Below are positions 1-5,949 of a stretch of DNA of 7,861 nucleotides, in pieces (the stretch's first letter is position 1; each line of letters opens with the position of its first letter). The notes below the pieces were generated by a model. That model ran no database searches. It had not been told where the DNA came from and worked only from the letters and a program-made list of their open reading frames with translations. The stretch is from Treponema sp. UBA4328 (GTDB lineage Bacteria > Spirochaetota > Spirochaetia > Treponematales > Treponemataceae). Where the stretch lies: positions 1 to 7,861 of the forward strand of contig DGTU01000129.1 of NCBI GenBank assembly GCA_002394465.1, given 5' to 3'. A program made the translations under genes and the position numbers.

Positions 1-548
1 CAGATGTGGATTCCGCGGTTGTTGATGAGGTCAACCTTGTAAACTTCTGCGCCTGCTTTTTTGAGGATGCGGCTTAAAGATTCGCCGAGTGCATCGTTTC
101 TCATGTGACCGAGGTGAAGAGGCTTGTTTGTGTTTGGCGAAGAAAATTCCACCATGATTTTGCTTCCGGCGAGATGAGGCGTTCCTTCGTTATTGAGGGT
201 ACCGTACTTTTCGCCTTCAGTTTCGATTTTTGTGAGGATTGATTTTACGGCTCCTGCCTTGTCCATCTTGAGGTTAACATAAGGGCCTGCTGCAAGGACT
301 TCACCGAGCTCTGCTGCCTTTGAGCCGATTTTTGAAACAACTTCTGCGGCAATCTGCGGAGGAGCAAGCCTGAGGGCTTTTGCGAACATGAACATCGGAG
401 AACCGATATCGCCCATTTCAGGATTAGGTGAAGGCTGTACTACGATTTTATCAGCCTGAACAGCTTCTGCTTCAGGATTCTTTTCTTTTATGATTTCGTT
501 AACTGCGTCTGCTATAAGTGATTTGAATTGTGATTTTGTGTCTGCCAT
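1..548 (-). CDS. argS: Arginyl-tRNA synthetase, N-terminal part (cut by window edge)
   Basis: Class I aminoacyl-tRNA synthetase that charges tRNA-Arg with arginine using ATP in the cytoplasm. I translated it by hand from the minus strand: 182 complete codons from ATG (548-546), open to position 1. Residues 1 to about 115 match the ArgS-specific N-terminal domain, including PNPEMGDIGSPMF near residues 41-53 and an alanine-rich helix ending in the AAGPYVNLKM strand (87-95). The Rossmann core follows, with VEFSSPNTNKPLHLGHMRN at 133-151; HLGH (145-148) is the HIGH-type ATP-binding motif, and SPNTNKP before it is typical of ArgS. The visible end, VDLINNRGIHI, is also typical. The KMSKS loop and anticodon-binding domain lie outside. 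No Shine-Dalgarno sequence precedes the ATG, and a candidate -10 box lies 7 nt upstream, so the mRNA may be leaderless. Identification is near certain. Confidence 0.96.
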   Translation of the reverse strand, partial: MADTKSQFKSLIADAVNEIIKEKNPEAEAVQADKIVVQPSPNPEMGDIGSPMFMFAKALRLAPPQIAAEVVSKIGSKAAELGEVLAAGPYVNLKMDKAGAVKSILTKIETEGEKYGTLNNEGTPHLAGSKIMVEFSSPNTNKPLHLGHMRNDALGESLSRILKKAGAEVYKVDLINNRGIHI

Positions 549-555
549 GGCGTAT

Positions 556-584
556 ATTCTATAGAAAAAATAATGCGGGCGCAA
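556..584 (-). promoter_or_regulatory. Candidate argS promoter, very close to the start codon
   Basis: On the minus strand, TTGCGC (584-579) is followed after 17 nt by TAGAAT (561-556). The -10 box matches the sigma70 consensus at 5 of 6 positions; the -35 box is weak. The -10 ends 7 nt before the argS ATG, so a start site at the usual distance would fall on or next to the A of the ATG. A frame-shifted alternative -10 (TATAGA) overlaps it. Seen by eye only. Confidence 0.45.
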
Positions 585-632
585 TACAGATAATAAACGG
601 TCTTAATTTCGAGAGCATTTAATTTAATAAAA

Positions 633-859
633 AAAAATTGACTACCGGTCGCATAAAGTAAGTGAATGAAATAAAACGGCTACCGGTCGCGTTTCGGAGT
701 CCAGAACAGCCGTTTACTTGCTACATTCTGTTTGCGGCAAAGGAACTATAAAAATTGCCGCCCAAGGCGGCAGCCGCAAACAGGATGTTTCTGGTCTCCA
801 AACCGCTTCCTCCCGCCGTTTTATTTCATAATTATTTGTATAACCGGAAGTCAATTTTT
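633..859. repeat. Large imperfect palindrome, MITE-like or structured element
   Basis: The two halves of this 227-bp stretch are near mirror complements. AAAAATTGACT (633-643) pairs perfectly with 849-859, and CCGGT (645-649) with 843-847. ATGAAATAAAACGGC (666-680) pairs perfectly with 815-829. Positions 696-705 pair with 790-799 (9 of 10), and ACATTCTGTTTGCGGC (723-738) with 773-788 (15 of 16). The tip is a perfect 7-bp hairpin with a CAA loop (756-772). That is about 62 paired bases interrupted by internal loops, plus two 17-nt bulges on the left arm (706-722 and 739-755). The 11-bp direct repeat CTACCGGTCGC occurs twice in the left arm (642-652 by eye, and 680-690). There is no coding potential and no clear target-site duplication. 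It could be a non-autonomous transposable element, a REP/BIME-like repeat or a structured RNA; the inverted termini favour the first. Confidence 0.7.
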
Positions 860-883
860 ATACAGACATATTATTTTACGTTA

Positions 884-943
884 TTTTCGGGCTTGACCCG
901 GAAATCTATCTTCTAAGAGATTGCCGTGTCTAAGCACGGCAAT
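884..943. repeat. Short hairpin-rich intergenic repeat
   Basis: ATTGCCGTG (920-928) and CACGGCAAT (935-943) form a perfect 9-bp stem with a 6-nt loop. Just upstream, positions 884-891 and 897-904 form a second stem around CTTGA, with one G-T pair. A competing pairing of 899-907 with 918-926 (8 of 9) is also possible. GGGCTTGACCCGG followed by a CGGCAATGACA end resembles dispersed palindromic repeats seen between genes in many bacterial genomes. No U-run follows the stem, so it is not a standard terminator. Confidence 0.5.
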
Positions 944-1105
944 GACAAATATGCTGTTCCTTAATCACAACAATGACATTGTATGTTCAGAGAATTCATA
1001 AATGTATGCGGGTCAAAAGGCGGCTTTCGATTCACTTTGAAGGAGCTAGAACGACAAAGCAATTCGTAGACACATATTATATTCTGAAACAAATATAAAA
1101 CCTTC
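944..1105. other. Intergenic stretch with no recognisable gene
   Basis: All frames are broken by stops into peptides of roughly 20 residues or fewer, without ribosome binding sites. I see no tRNA, riboswitch or terminator. The octamer CAATGACA at 940-947 recurs at 971-978. It may be decayed repeat material continuing from the palindromic sequences on its left. Confidence 0.5.
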
Positions 1106-1148
1106 AACCGTGATGAGATAAGACGCATTTTGACACGCATTCATCTAC
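1106..1148. repeat. Direct repeat, copy 1 (43 bp)
   Basis: Begins with AACCGTGATGAGATAAG (1106-1122) and ends with ATCTAC (1143-1148). Between them is a variable 20-bp middle that keeps a GCAT near its start and its end. Copy 2 begins exactly 59 bp downstream. It lies about 100 bp upstream of the GH105 lipoprotein gene and may be a regulator-binding site. Confidence 0.65.
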
Positions 1149-1164
1149 ATGCTTTCAGGAGCAT

Positions 1165-1207
1165 AACCGTGATGAGATAAGGCATGTTTTTAGCCGCATA
1201 CATCTAC
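1165..1207. repeat. Direct repeat, copy 2 (43 bp), abutting a -10 box
   Basis: Same architecture and same 43-bp length as copy 1: 17 identical bases at the left end (1165-1181), a diverged middle, and ATCTAC at the right end (1202-1207). TATACT follows immediately at 1208-1213. The copy therefore covers the place where a -35 element would sit. Conserved ends with a variable middle fit a protein-binding site better than a simple duplication. Confidence 0.65.
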
Positions 1208-1213
1208 TATACT
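1208..1213 (+). promoter_or_regulatory. Candidate -10 element for the GH105 gene
   Basis: TATACT matches the sigma70 -10 consensus at 5 of 6 positions and lies 34 nt before the ATG. The positions about 17 nt upstream (around 1185-1190) read TGTTTT, a poor -35. This suggests dependence on an activator, for which the adjoining repeats are candidate sites. The predicted leader would be about 28 nt with no Shine-Dalgarno sequence. Confidence 0.4.
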
Positions 1214-1247
1214 TAAAACTGATTTTTATGTAATATTGTTTAACTAG

Positions 1248-2495
1248 ATGAAACTAACAGCTAGTATTATTTTATTTTTATTAACTTTTATGCTTTTCAC
1301 GGGAATTTCTGGTTGTGCGGGAGTTCCTGAAAATAAAGAAAGCATCAGGAGCAACACTGTGGACACAAAAGTTATTGATCAGTACATTGACGATTTGATG
1401 GCAAAATCTACGCCGACTGCACCTATCTGGAACATCGAAAAGATCAAACTTGGCAGAAAACCCGGCTGGGATTACATCGACGGATGTATGATTATGGCTT
1501 TGCTTGAAATCTATCAGACAAGCGGTGACGAGAAATTCCTGAAATTTTCAGATGAATACGAAGACTACCGCATTCATGATGACGGCTCCATTGACGGATA
1601 TGACAAGAATGCATGGAATATTGATAACGTAAACGGCGGAAAAAATCTCTTTACTCTTTATGATCATACAAAAAAGGAAAAATACCGCAAGGCACTTGAT
1701 ACGATCTATGCACAGGTAAAGGATCAGCCGCGTACCGCTGAAGGAAACTTCTGGCACAAGGCAATTTACCCGAATCAGGTATGGCTCGACGGTCTTTATA
1801 TGGGACAGCCGTTCTATATGGAATATGACGTACGTTTCAACGGCGGAAAAAACAAGCAGGATATCTACAATCAGTTCTTCAATGTTTACAAAAACATGAG
1901 GGATTCTAAAACCGGCCTGTACTATCACGGATACGATGCTACAAAATCAATTTTCTGGGCTGACAAAAAAACTGGCCTCAGCAAAAACTTCTGGCTCCGT
2001 TCCCTCGGCTGGTACAGCATGGCCCTTCTTGATACGCTTAATATTGATGATGACCGTGATTCTGAAAACTGGAAAAAACTCAGGGAAATCTTTGTTGACC
2101 TGTGCGAAAGCATGATTAAGTTCCAGGATGAAAGCGGAATGTGGTGGCAGGTACCGAATTACCCTGGAAAGGGCAAGAATTATCTTGAAACTTCAGGTTC
2201 TGCAATTTTTGCATATTCACTTCTCAAAGGCGTAAGGACAGGAATCCTTGATGCTAAATTCCAGGAGAAGGGACTTAAAGCCTTTAACGGAATCTGTGAA
2301 AAATACCTTAATACTGACAACGGAAGGCTCAGCCTCAAGGGAATCTGTCTTGTTGCAGGTCTTGGTCCTGAAAAAGATACCCGCCGTGACGGTTCATTCG
2401 ATTATTACATGAGCGAGCCAATCGTTGAGGATGATGCAAAGGGTGTCGGACCTTTCATCCTTGCTTACAACGAATACCGCCAGATAAAAAAATAA
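1248..2495 (+). CDS. Glycoside hydrolase family 105 lipoprotein (unsaturated rhamnogalacturonyl hydrolase type)
   Basis: The predicted enzyme removes the terminal unsaturated galacturonic acid from oligosaccharides made by pectin/rhamnogalacturonan lyases. Residues 1-22 form a lipoprotein signal peptide (positive start, hydrophobic core, lipobox ISGC with Cys23), so the protein should be membrane-anchored outside the cytoplasm. Residues 40-415 resemble the (alpha/alpha)6 barrel of YteR-like enzymes. WDYIDGCMIMALLEIY (74-89) is the first conserved block. NIDNVNGG holds Asp126, and YPNQVWLDGLYMGQPF (174-189) holds Asp181. The 55-residue spacing equals that of Asp88 and Asp143 of Bacillus YteR, so both catalytic-region acids appear present. 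ETSGSAIFAY (314-323) and DYYMSEPIVEDDAKGVGPFILAY (from 385) complete the pattern. The start is fixed by an in-frame TAG directly before the ATG; no ribosome binding site is visible. It stands alone between housekeeping genes with no other pectin gene in view. The fold and family are firm; the exact sugar substrate is inferred. Confidence 0.88.
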   Translation: MKLTASIILFLLTFMLFTGISGCAGVPENKESIRSNTVDTKVIDQYIDDLMAKSTPTAPIWNIEKIKLGRKPGWDYIDGCMIMALLEIYQTSGDEKFLKFSDEYEDYRIHDDGSIDGYDKNAWNIDNVNGGKNLFTLYDHTKKEKYRKALDTIYAQVKDQPRTAEGNFWHKAIYPNQVWLDGLYMGQPFYMEYDVRFNGGKNKQDIYNQFFNVYKNMRDSKTGLYYHGYDATKSIFWADKKTGLSKNFWLRSLGWYSMALLDTLNIDDDRDSENWKKLREIFVDLCESMIKFQDESGMWWQVPNYPGKGKNYLETSGSAIFAYSLLKGVRTGILDAKFQEKGLKAFNGICEKYLNTDNGRLSLKGICLVAGLGPEKDTRRDGSFDYYMSEPIVEDDAKGVGPFILAYNEYRQIKK

Positions 2496-2517
2496 ACTGA
2501 TAATATTATCTGAAAAG

Positions 2518-2550
2518 AAAAAAGCCGTCTGTAAAACTGACGGCTTTTTT
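2518..2550. terminator. Bidirectional intrinsic terminator
   Basis: GCCGTC (2524-2529) and GACGGC (2539-2544) form the GC-rich stem around a 9-nt loop. It is extended by A-T pairs from an A6 tract on the left and a T6 tract on the right. Each strand therefore has a hairpin followed by a U-run. It lies 22 nt after the GH105 stop and 13 nt after the SulP stop, serving both convergent genes. Confidence 0.9.
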
Positions 2551-2563
2551 GTTTGTCTTTTAT

Positions 2564-4261
2564 TTATTTGAGAAGTTCGTTTGCACGTTCAAGTGCGCCT
2601 GAAATGTGGTCGAAAATATTTTCCCTTCCCATCTTGTCTGCCATTCCTGTCTTTTCAAGAAGCATGTATGGCTGTGTATGGATTCCGGAAATGATGATCG
2701 TTATTCCCTTTCTGTCACATGCGGCTTTTGCCTGTTCAAGGGCACGGATTCCGCCTGCATCAAGGTAAATCGTATTCCTCATCCTCAGGATCAGAACCTT
2801 ATAATCAACGCCGGCTTTTTCAACTGCAACTTCAAATTTCCTTACGGTTCCGAAGAAGAGTGGACCTTCAATTTCATAAACCATTGCACCTTTCGGAAGG
2901 TCAAGCTTCTCTTCAGGCATGTCAGCTGAATGGATTCCGCTTGTAAGAGCTTCACGTTTGTTCTGGACTTCAGAAAGATCAATCATTTTCTTGATGAAGA
3001 AGAAAGCAGCAAAGGCAAGGCCTACTTCGATTGCAACTGTAAGGTCGATGAATACAGTGATGAGGAAGGTTACTGCAAATACACAGATGTCAGATTTCTG
3101 TCCTTTTGCGAGTGACCTGATTGCCGGGAAGCCTGCCATGTTCCATGCGACGTTTATAAGTACTGCTGCCAGTGCCGACATCGGAATGTATGCAGCGTAT
3201 TTTCCTGCGAAAAGAAGGATTGCAAAGAGGGTGAGTGCATGAACGATGCCTGCTACAGGAGTGCGTCCGCCGTTCTTGATGTTTGTAGCTGTACGTGCAA
3301 TTGCTCCTGTTGCCGGGATTCCTCCGAAGAGTGGAGAAGCAATGTTTGCGATTCCCTGTCCGATGAGTTCCGTGTCGGAATCATGCTTGTCGCCTGTCAT
3401 ACCGTCTGCAACTACTGCAGAAAGAAGTGATTCAATTGCTGCAAGAACTGCGATTGAAACTGCCGTCGGGAAAAGTTCTACGATGCTGTCAATGCTGAAA
3501 GAAGGAACTACAGGCTTTAAGTCTGAAACCGTCGGAAGCGTAAAGTGAGGCGTTCCGTCTGCGAAGAAGCCGATTGTATCAGTTCTGAGTCCTGCATATT
3601 TGTCCAGAAGAATTGAAGTTACGGTTGCAAGAATAAGTACAACGAAGCTTCCCGGAATCTTCTTTATGAACTTAGACCAGATGAAAATAAATGCGAGGCT
3701 GACTGCTGCCATTGCAAGGGAATAAAAGTTTATGTTTCCGATGTTGAGGGCGTAGGTGTGGATTTTTCCGACGAAATCTCCAGGCATTTTCTGCATTCCT
3801 TCAGGGAACACCGTGTATGTGAGGCCGAGAAAATCTCCGATCTGTCCGGCTGCGATTGTAACTGCGATTCCGGCCGTAAAGCCTGTAACGATTGTATATG
3901 GAATGAATTTTACGAGACCGCCCATCTTGAATGCGCCGAGAAGTATGAGTATGACTCCGGCCATTATGGTTGCAACTGCAAGTCCTGAAATGTCGTATTT
4001 TGCAACTATGTTAAAAACTATGACAGCAAAAGCCCCGGTAGGTCCGCCGATCTGTACCGTTGAGCCGCCGCATGCTGAAATACAGAAGCCTGCTACAATT
4101 GCCGTTATGAGTCCTGCTGCAGGATTTACGCCTGAGGCGATTGCAAATGCGATTGCGAGCGGAAGTGCAACTATACCGACAATGATTCCGGCCGTAAGGT
4201 CTGAGGCAAAGGTTTTGCCGCTGTAGTTTCGGATGCTTTTAATGAGTTCTGGTTTGAACAT
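2564..4261 (-). CDS. SulP (SLC26) family anion transporter with STAS domain
   Basis: Inner-membrane secondary transporter of 565 residues, a normal bacterial SulP length. Residues about 15-425 are hydrophobic with the SulP order of helices. They include DLTAGIIVGIVALPLAIAFA (21-40, the first family signature), GGPTGAF (72-78), a FTAGIAVTIAAGQ helix (128-140), and ESLLSAVVADGMTG (277-290). The conserved ARTATNIKNGGRTPVAGIVH block follows at 322-341. From about residue 457 to the end is a cytoplasmic STAS domain (AMVYEIEGPLFFGTVRKFE and IYLDAGGIRALEQA), related to anti-sigma antagonists and thought to regulate the carrier. SulP proteins carry sulfate, bicarbonate, nitrate or C4-dicarboxylates, and the substrate cannot be read from the sequence. 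A GGAG (4271-4268) 6 nt before the ATG supports the start. It is divergent from citrate synthase; a bicarbonate or carboxylate role is tempting but unproven. No sulfate-assimilation genes are nearby. Confidence 0.93.
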   Translation of the reverse strand: MFKPELIKSIRNYSGKTFASDLTAGIIVGIVALPLAIAFAIASGVNPAAGLITAIVAGFCISACGGSTVQIGGPTGAFAVIVFNIVAKYDISGLAVATIMAGVILILLGAFKMGGLVKFIPYTIVTGFTAGIAVTIAAGQIGDFLGLTYTVFPEGMQKMPGDFVGKIHTYALNIGNINFYSLAMAAVSLAFIFIWSKFIKKIPGSFVVLILATVTSILLDKYAGLRTDTIGFFADGTPHFTLPTVSDLKPVVPSFSIDSIVELFPTAVSIAVLAAIESLLSAVVADGMTGDKHDSDTELIGQGIANIASPLFGGIPATGAIARTATNIKNGGRTPVAGIVHALTLFAILLFAGKYAAYIPMSALAAVLINVAWNMAGFPAIRSLAKGQKSDICVFAVTFLITVFIDLTVAIEVGLAFAAFFFIKKMIDLSEVQNKREALTSGIHSADMPEEKLDLPKGAMVYEIEGPLFFGTVRKFEVAVEKAGVDYKVLILRMRNTIYLDAGGIRALEQAKAACDRKGITIIISGIHTQPYMLLEKTGMADKMGRENIFDHISGALERANELLK

Positions 4262-4296
4262 GATTTACTCCGGGTAATAATAAAGAAAATTTTCAT

Positions 4297-4310
4297 AATA
4301 ATGCATTATT
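4297..4310. promoter_or_regulatory. 14-bp perfect dyad, possible operator
   Basis: AATAATGCATTATT is a perfect palindrome about 36 bp upstream of the SulP ATG. It overlaps the candidate SulP -10 box, a position suited to repression. A chance AT-rich palindrome is possible. Confidence 0.3.
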
Positions 4311-4326
4311 TTGCAGAAAAAGACAA
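4298..4326 (-). promoter_or_regulatory. Candidate SulP gene promoter
   Basis: On the minus strand, TTGTCT (4326-4321), a 17-nt spacer, and CATTAT (4303-4298) each match the sigma70 boxes at 4 of 6 positions. This gives a leader of about 30 nt before the SulP ATG. Other AT-rich hexamers nearby could serve as the -10. Confidence 0.4.
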
Positions 4327-4355
4327 TATTTGCGGGATACGGATAATCTGCTCTA

Positions 4356-4384
4356 TTGAACAGTAAAGATGAATTTTGTATAAT
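4356..4384 (+). promoter_or_regulatory. Citrate synthase promoter
   Basis: TTGAAC (4356-4361), a 17-nt spacer, and a perfect TATAAT (4379-4384). The predicted start site is near 4391, giving a leader of about 55 nt. It points away from the SulP promoter, so the two form a divergent pair. Confidence 0.75.
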
Positions 4385-4406
4385 TATAGAGATATAACAA
4401 AAAATG

Positions 4407-4420
4407 TGCATATTTATGCA
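4407..4420. promoter_or_regulatory. Inverted repeat in the citrate synthase leader
   Basis: TGCATA and TATGCA flank TT, a perfect 6-2-6 dyad. It lies downstream of the predicted start site and 16 nt before the ribosome binding site. It could be an operator or a small RNA hairpin (5-bp stem, 4-nt loop). It shares a GCAT-rich core with the dyad at 4297-4310. Confidence 0.3.
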
Positions 4421-4435
4421 AGATATACAGAATGC

Positions 4436-4441
4436 AGGAGG
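4436..4441 (+). promoter_or_regulatory. Ribosome binding site that fixes the citrate synthase start
   Basis: AGGAGG lies 5 nt before the ATG at 4447. An in-frame ATG at 4432 lies upstream of this site and would place it inside the gene, so 4447 is the better start. Confidence 0.85.
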
Positions 4442-4446
4442 CAGGG

Positions 4447-5937
4447 ATGTCTATAAGCGAGCAGGAACGCCATTATCTTGAAGCCATCAAGAGCAAGATT
4501 GATCACAGAATTCATCAGGGTACCAATATTACCCTGAGTGCCGATGAACGCAAACATCTTCTGTCTCTCGGTAAAAAAATTGACGTAAAACTTGATGAAA
4601 ACGAACTTATAGAAAAACTTGCTGACGTTGCCCGGAATAACGACCCTATTGGCGTTGACCTTTACACAAAGTATGACGTAAAGCGCGGTTTGAGAAACGC
4701 AAACGGAACCGGTGTTCTTGTAGGACTTACCCAGATAGGTGATGTTGTCGGATATGAAATTCAGGGCGACAAAAAAATTGCAATTCCTGGAAAACTCCTT
4801 TATCGCGGCTATGATGTTGCAGACCTGATTGCAGATGCAGAAAAACACAATCAGTTCGGTTATGAACAGTGTGCTTATCTGCTTCTCTTCGGAAAGCTTC
4901 CGACACAGGAAGAACTTGATGATTTTACGGCACTTCTCGGTTCAATGAGGAACCTTCCGACGAACTTTACTGAAGACATGATTATGAAGGCTCCTTCGCG
5001 TGATATCATGAACAAGCTTGCCCGTGGTGTCCTTGCTTCTTATTCATATGACTTAGATCCTGAAGACCGTTCGCTTTCAAATGTCTTAAGGCAGTGTATC
5101 GAACTCATTTCGCGCTTTTCAACGCTTACGGCTTACGGTTATCAGGCAAAACGCCGCTATTATGACGAAAAGTCAATGTATATTCACAATCCGCTTCCGG
5201 ATCTTTCTACGGCTGAAAACTTTCTTCGTCTTATCCGCAATAACAAGGCATTTACTGATGATGAAGCAAAACTTCTTGACCTTGCACTTATTCTCCATGC
5301 AGAGCACGGTGGCGGTAACAACTCTTCTCTCACTGTACATGTTGTTTCATCTGCCGATACTGATACTTATTCTGCAATCGGTGCTGCCGTCGGCTCACTG
5401 AAGGGAAGGCGTCATGGTGGTGCAAATATTCAGGTAATGGAAATGATGGATAACATCAAGGAAAACGTAAAGGACTGGTCAAGTGAAAATGAAGTCCGTG
5501 AATACCTGAGGAAAATTGCAGACAAAAAGGCTTACAATAAAACTGGACTTATTTACGGTCTCGGACATGCAATCTATACGGTCAACGATCCGCGTGCTTC
5601 AATTCTTCGTGACAAGGCTGCAAAACTTGCAAAGGAAAAGGGACTTGAAGACGAATATAACCTTTACAAGCTCATTGAACGTCTGGCTCCGGAAGTCATT
5701 TATGAACGCCACGGAGACGACAAGCGTATCTGCGTAAACGTTGACTTCTATTCAGGATTCATATATTCAATGCTTAACATTCCGCGTGAACTCTTTACTC
5801 CGCTGTTCGCTGTAAGCCGTATTGCAGGATGGAGTGCACACCGCGTTGAGGAAATTGTTGCCGGCGGAAGAATCTATCGTCCTGCATACAAGAATATTCT
5901 CGCTGAGCGGAAGTATGTTCCTATAGAAAACCGGTAG
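4447..5937 (+). CDS. gltA: Citrate synthase (496 aa, clostridial-type N-terminus)
   Basis: Condenses acetyl-CoA and oxaloacetate to citrate in the cytoplasm. Numbered from the ATG at 4447, the acyl-CoA pocket and active-site blocks are all present. LHAEHGGGNNSS (283-294) comes first. RRHGGAN holds His323 and GLGHAIYTVNDPRA holds His374, matching E. coli His264 and His305. NVDFYSG holds Asp433, matching Asp362. SRIAGWSAHR (457-466) supplies the substrate-binding Arg. YDVKRGLRNANGTG (76-89) is a block I associate with about 450-residue citrate synthases of Clostridia. The protein carries roughly 45 further residues in front, helical and charged, with no domain I recognise. 2-Methylcitrate synthase is an alternative, but no methylcitrate-cycle genes are nearby. 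In a fermenting spirochaete its likely job is to supply 2-oxoglutarate for glutamate. It has its own strong promoter and no terminator before the next gene. Confidence 0.93.
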   Translation: MSISEQERHYLEAIKSKIDHRIHQGTNITLSADERKHLLSLGKKIDVKLDENELIEKLADVARNNDPIGVDLYTKYDVKRGLRNANGTGVLVGLTQIGDVVGYEIQGDKKIAIPGKLLYRGYDVADLIADAEKHNQFGYEQCAYLLLFGKLPTQEELDDFTALLGSMRNLPTNFTEDMIMKAPSRDIMNKLARGVLASYSYDLDPEDRSLSNVLRQCIELISRFSTLTAYGYQAKRRYYDEKSMYIHNPLPDLSTAENFLRLIRNNKAFTDDEAKLLDLALILHAEHGGGNNSSLTVHVVSSADTDTYSAIGAAVGSLKGRRHGGANIQVMEMMDNIKENVKDWSSENEVREYLRKIADKKAYNKTGLIYGLGHAIYTVNDPRASILRDKAAKLAKEKGLEDEYNLYKLIERLAPEVIYERHGDDKRICVNVDFYSGFIYSMLNIPRELFTPLFAVSRIAGWSAHRVEEIVAGGRIYRPAYKNILAERKYVPIENR

Positions 5938-5949
5938 CCTGCTGAATCC

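Noticed and set aside
756..772. Tip hairpin of the palindrome as an argS-side or GH105-side terminator
   Set aside because: No T-run follows on either strand, and it is nested within the larger palindrome.
1010..1070. tRNA-like stretch with a TTCGATTC T-loop resemblance
   Set aside because: No acceptor stem pairing, anticodon arm or CCA end could be matched around it.
944..1105. Short open frames such as one starting near 1002 (MYAGQKAAFDSL)
   Set aside because: About 12-20 codons, no ribosome binding site, immediate stops; not supportable as genes.
1106..1207. CRISPR-like array made of the two 43-bp repeats
   Set aside because: Only two copies, conserved only at their ends, separated by 16 bp, with no cas gene or further repeats; a binding-site pair fits better.
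1548..1928. Antisense open frame of 126 residues inside the GH105 gene
   Set aside because: It mirrors a gene with strong family motifs and has no motif or start signal of its own; other long antisense frames in the SulP and rsuA genes were rejected for the same reason.
4432..4446. Upstream ATG for citrate synthase
   Set aside because: The AGGAGG ribosome binding site lies downstream of it and 5 nt before the ATG at 4447.
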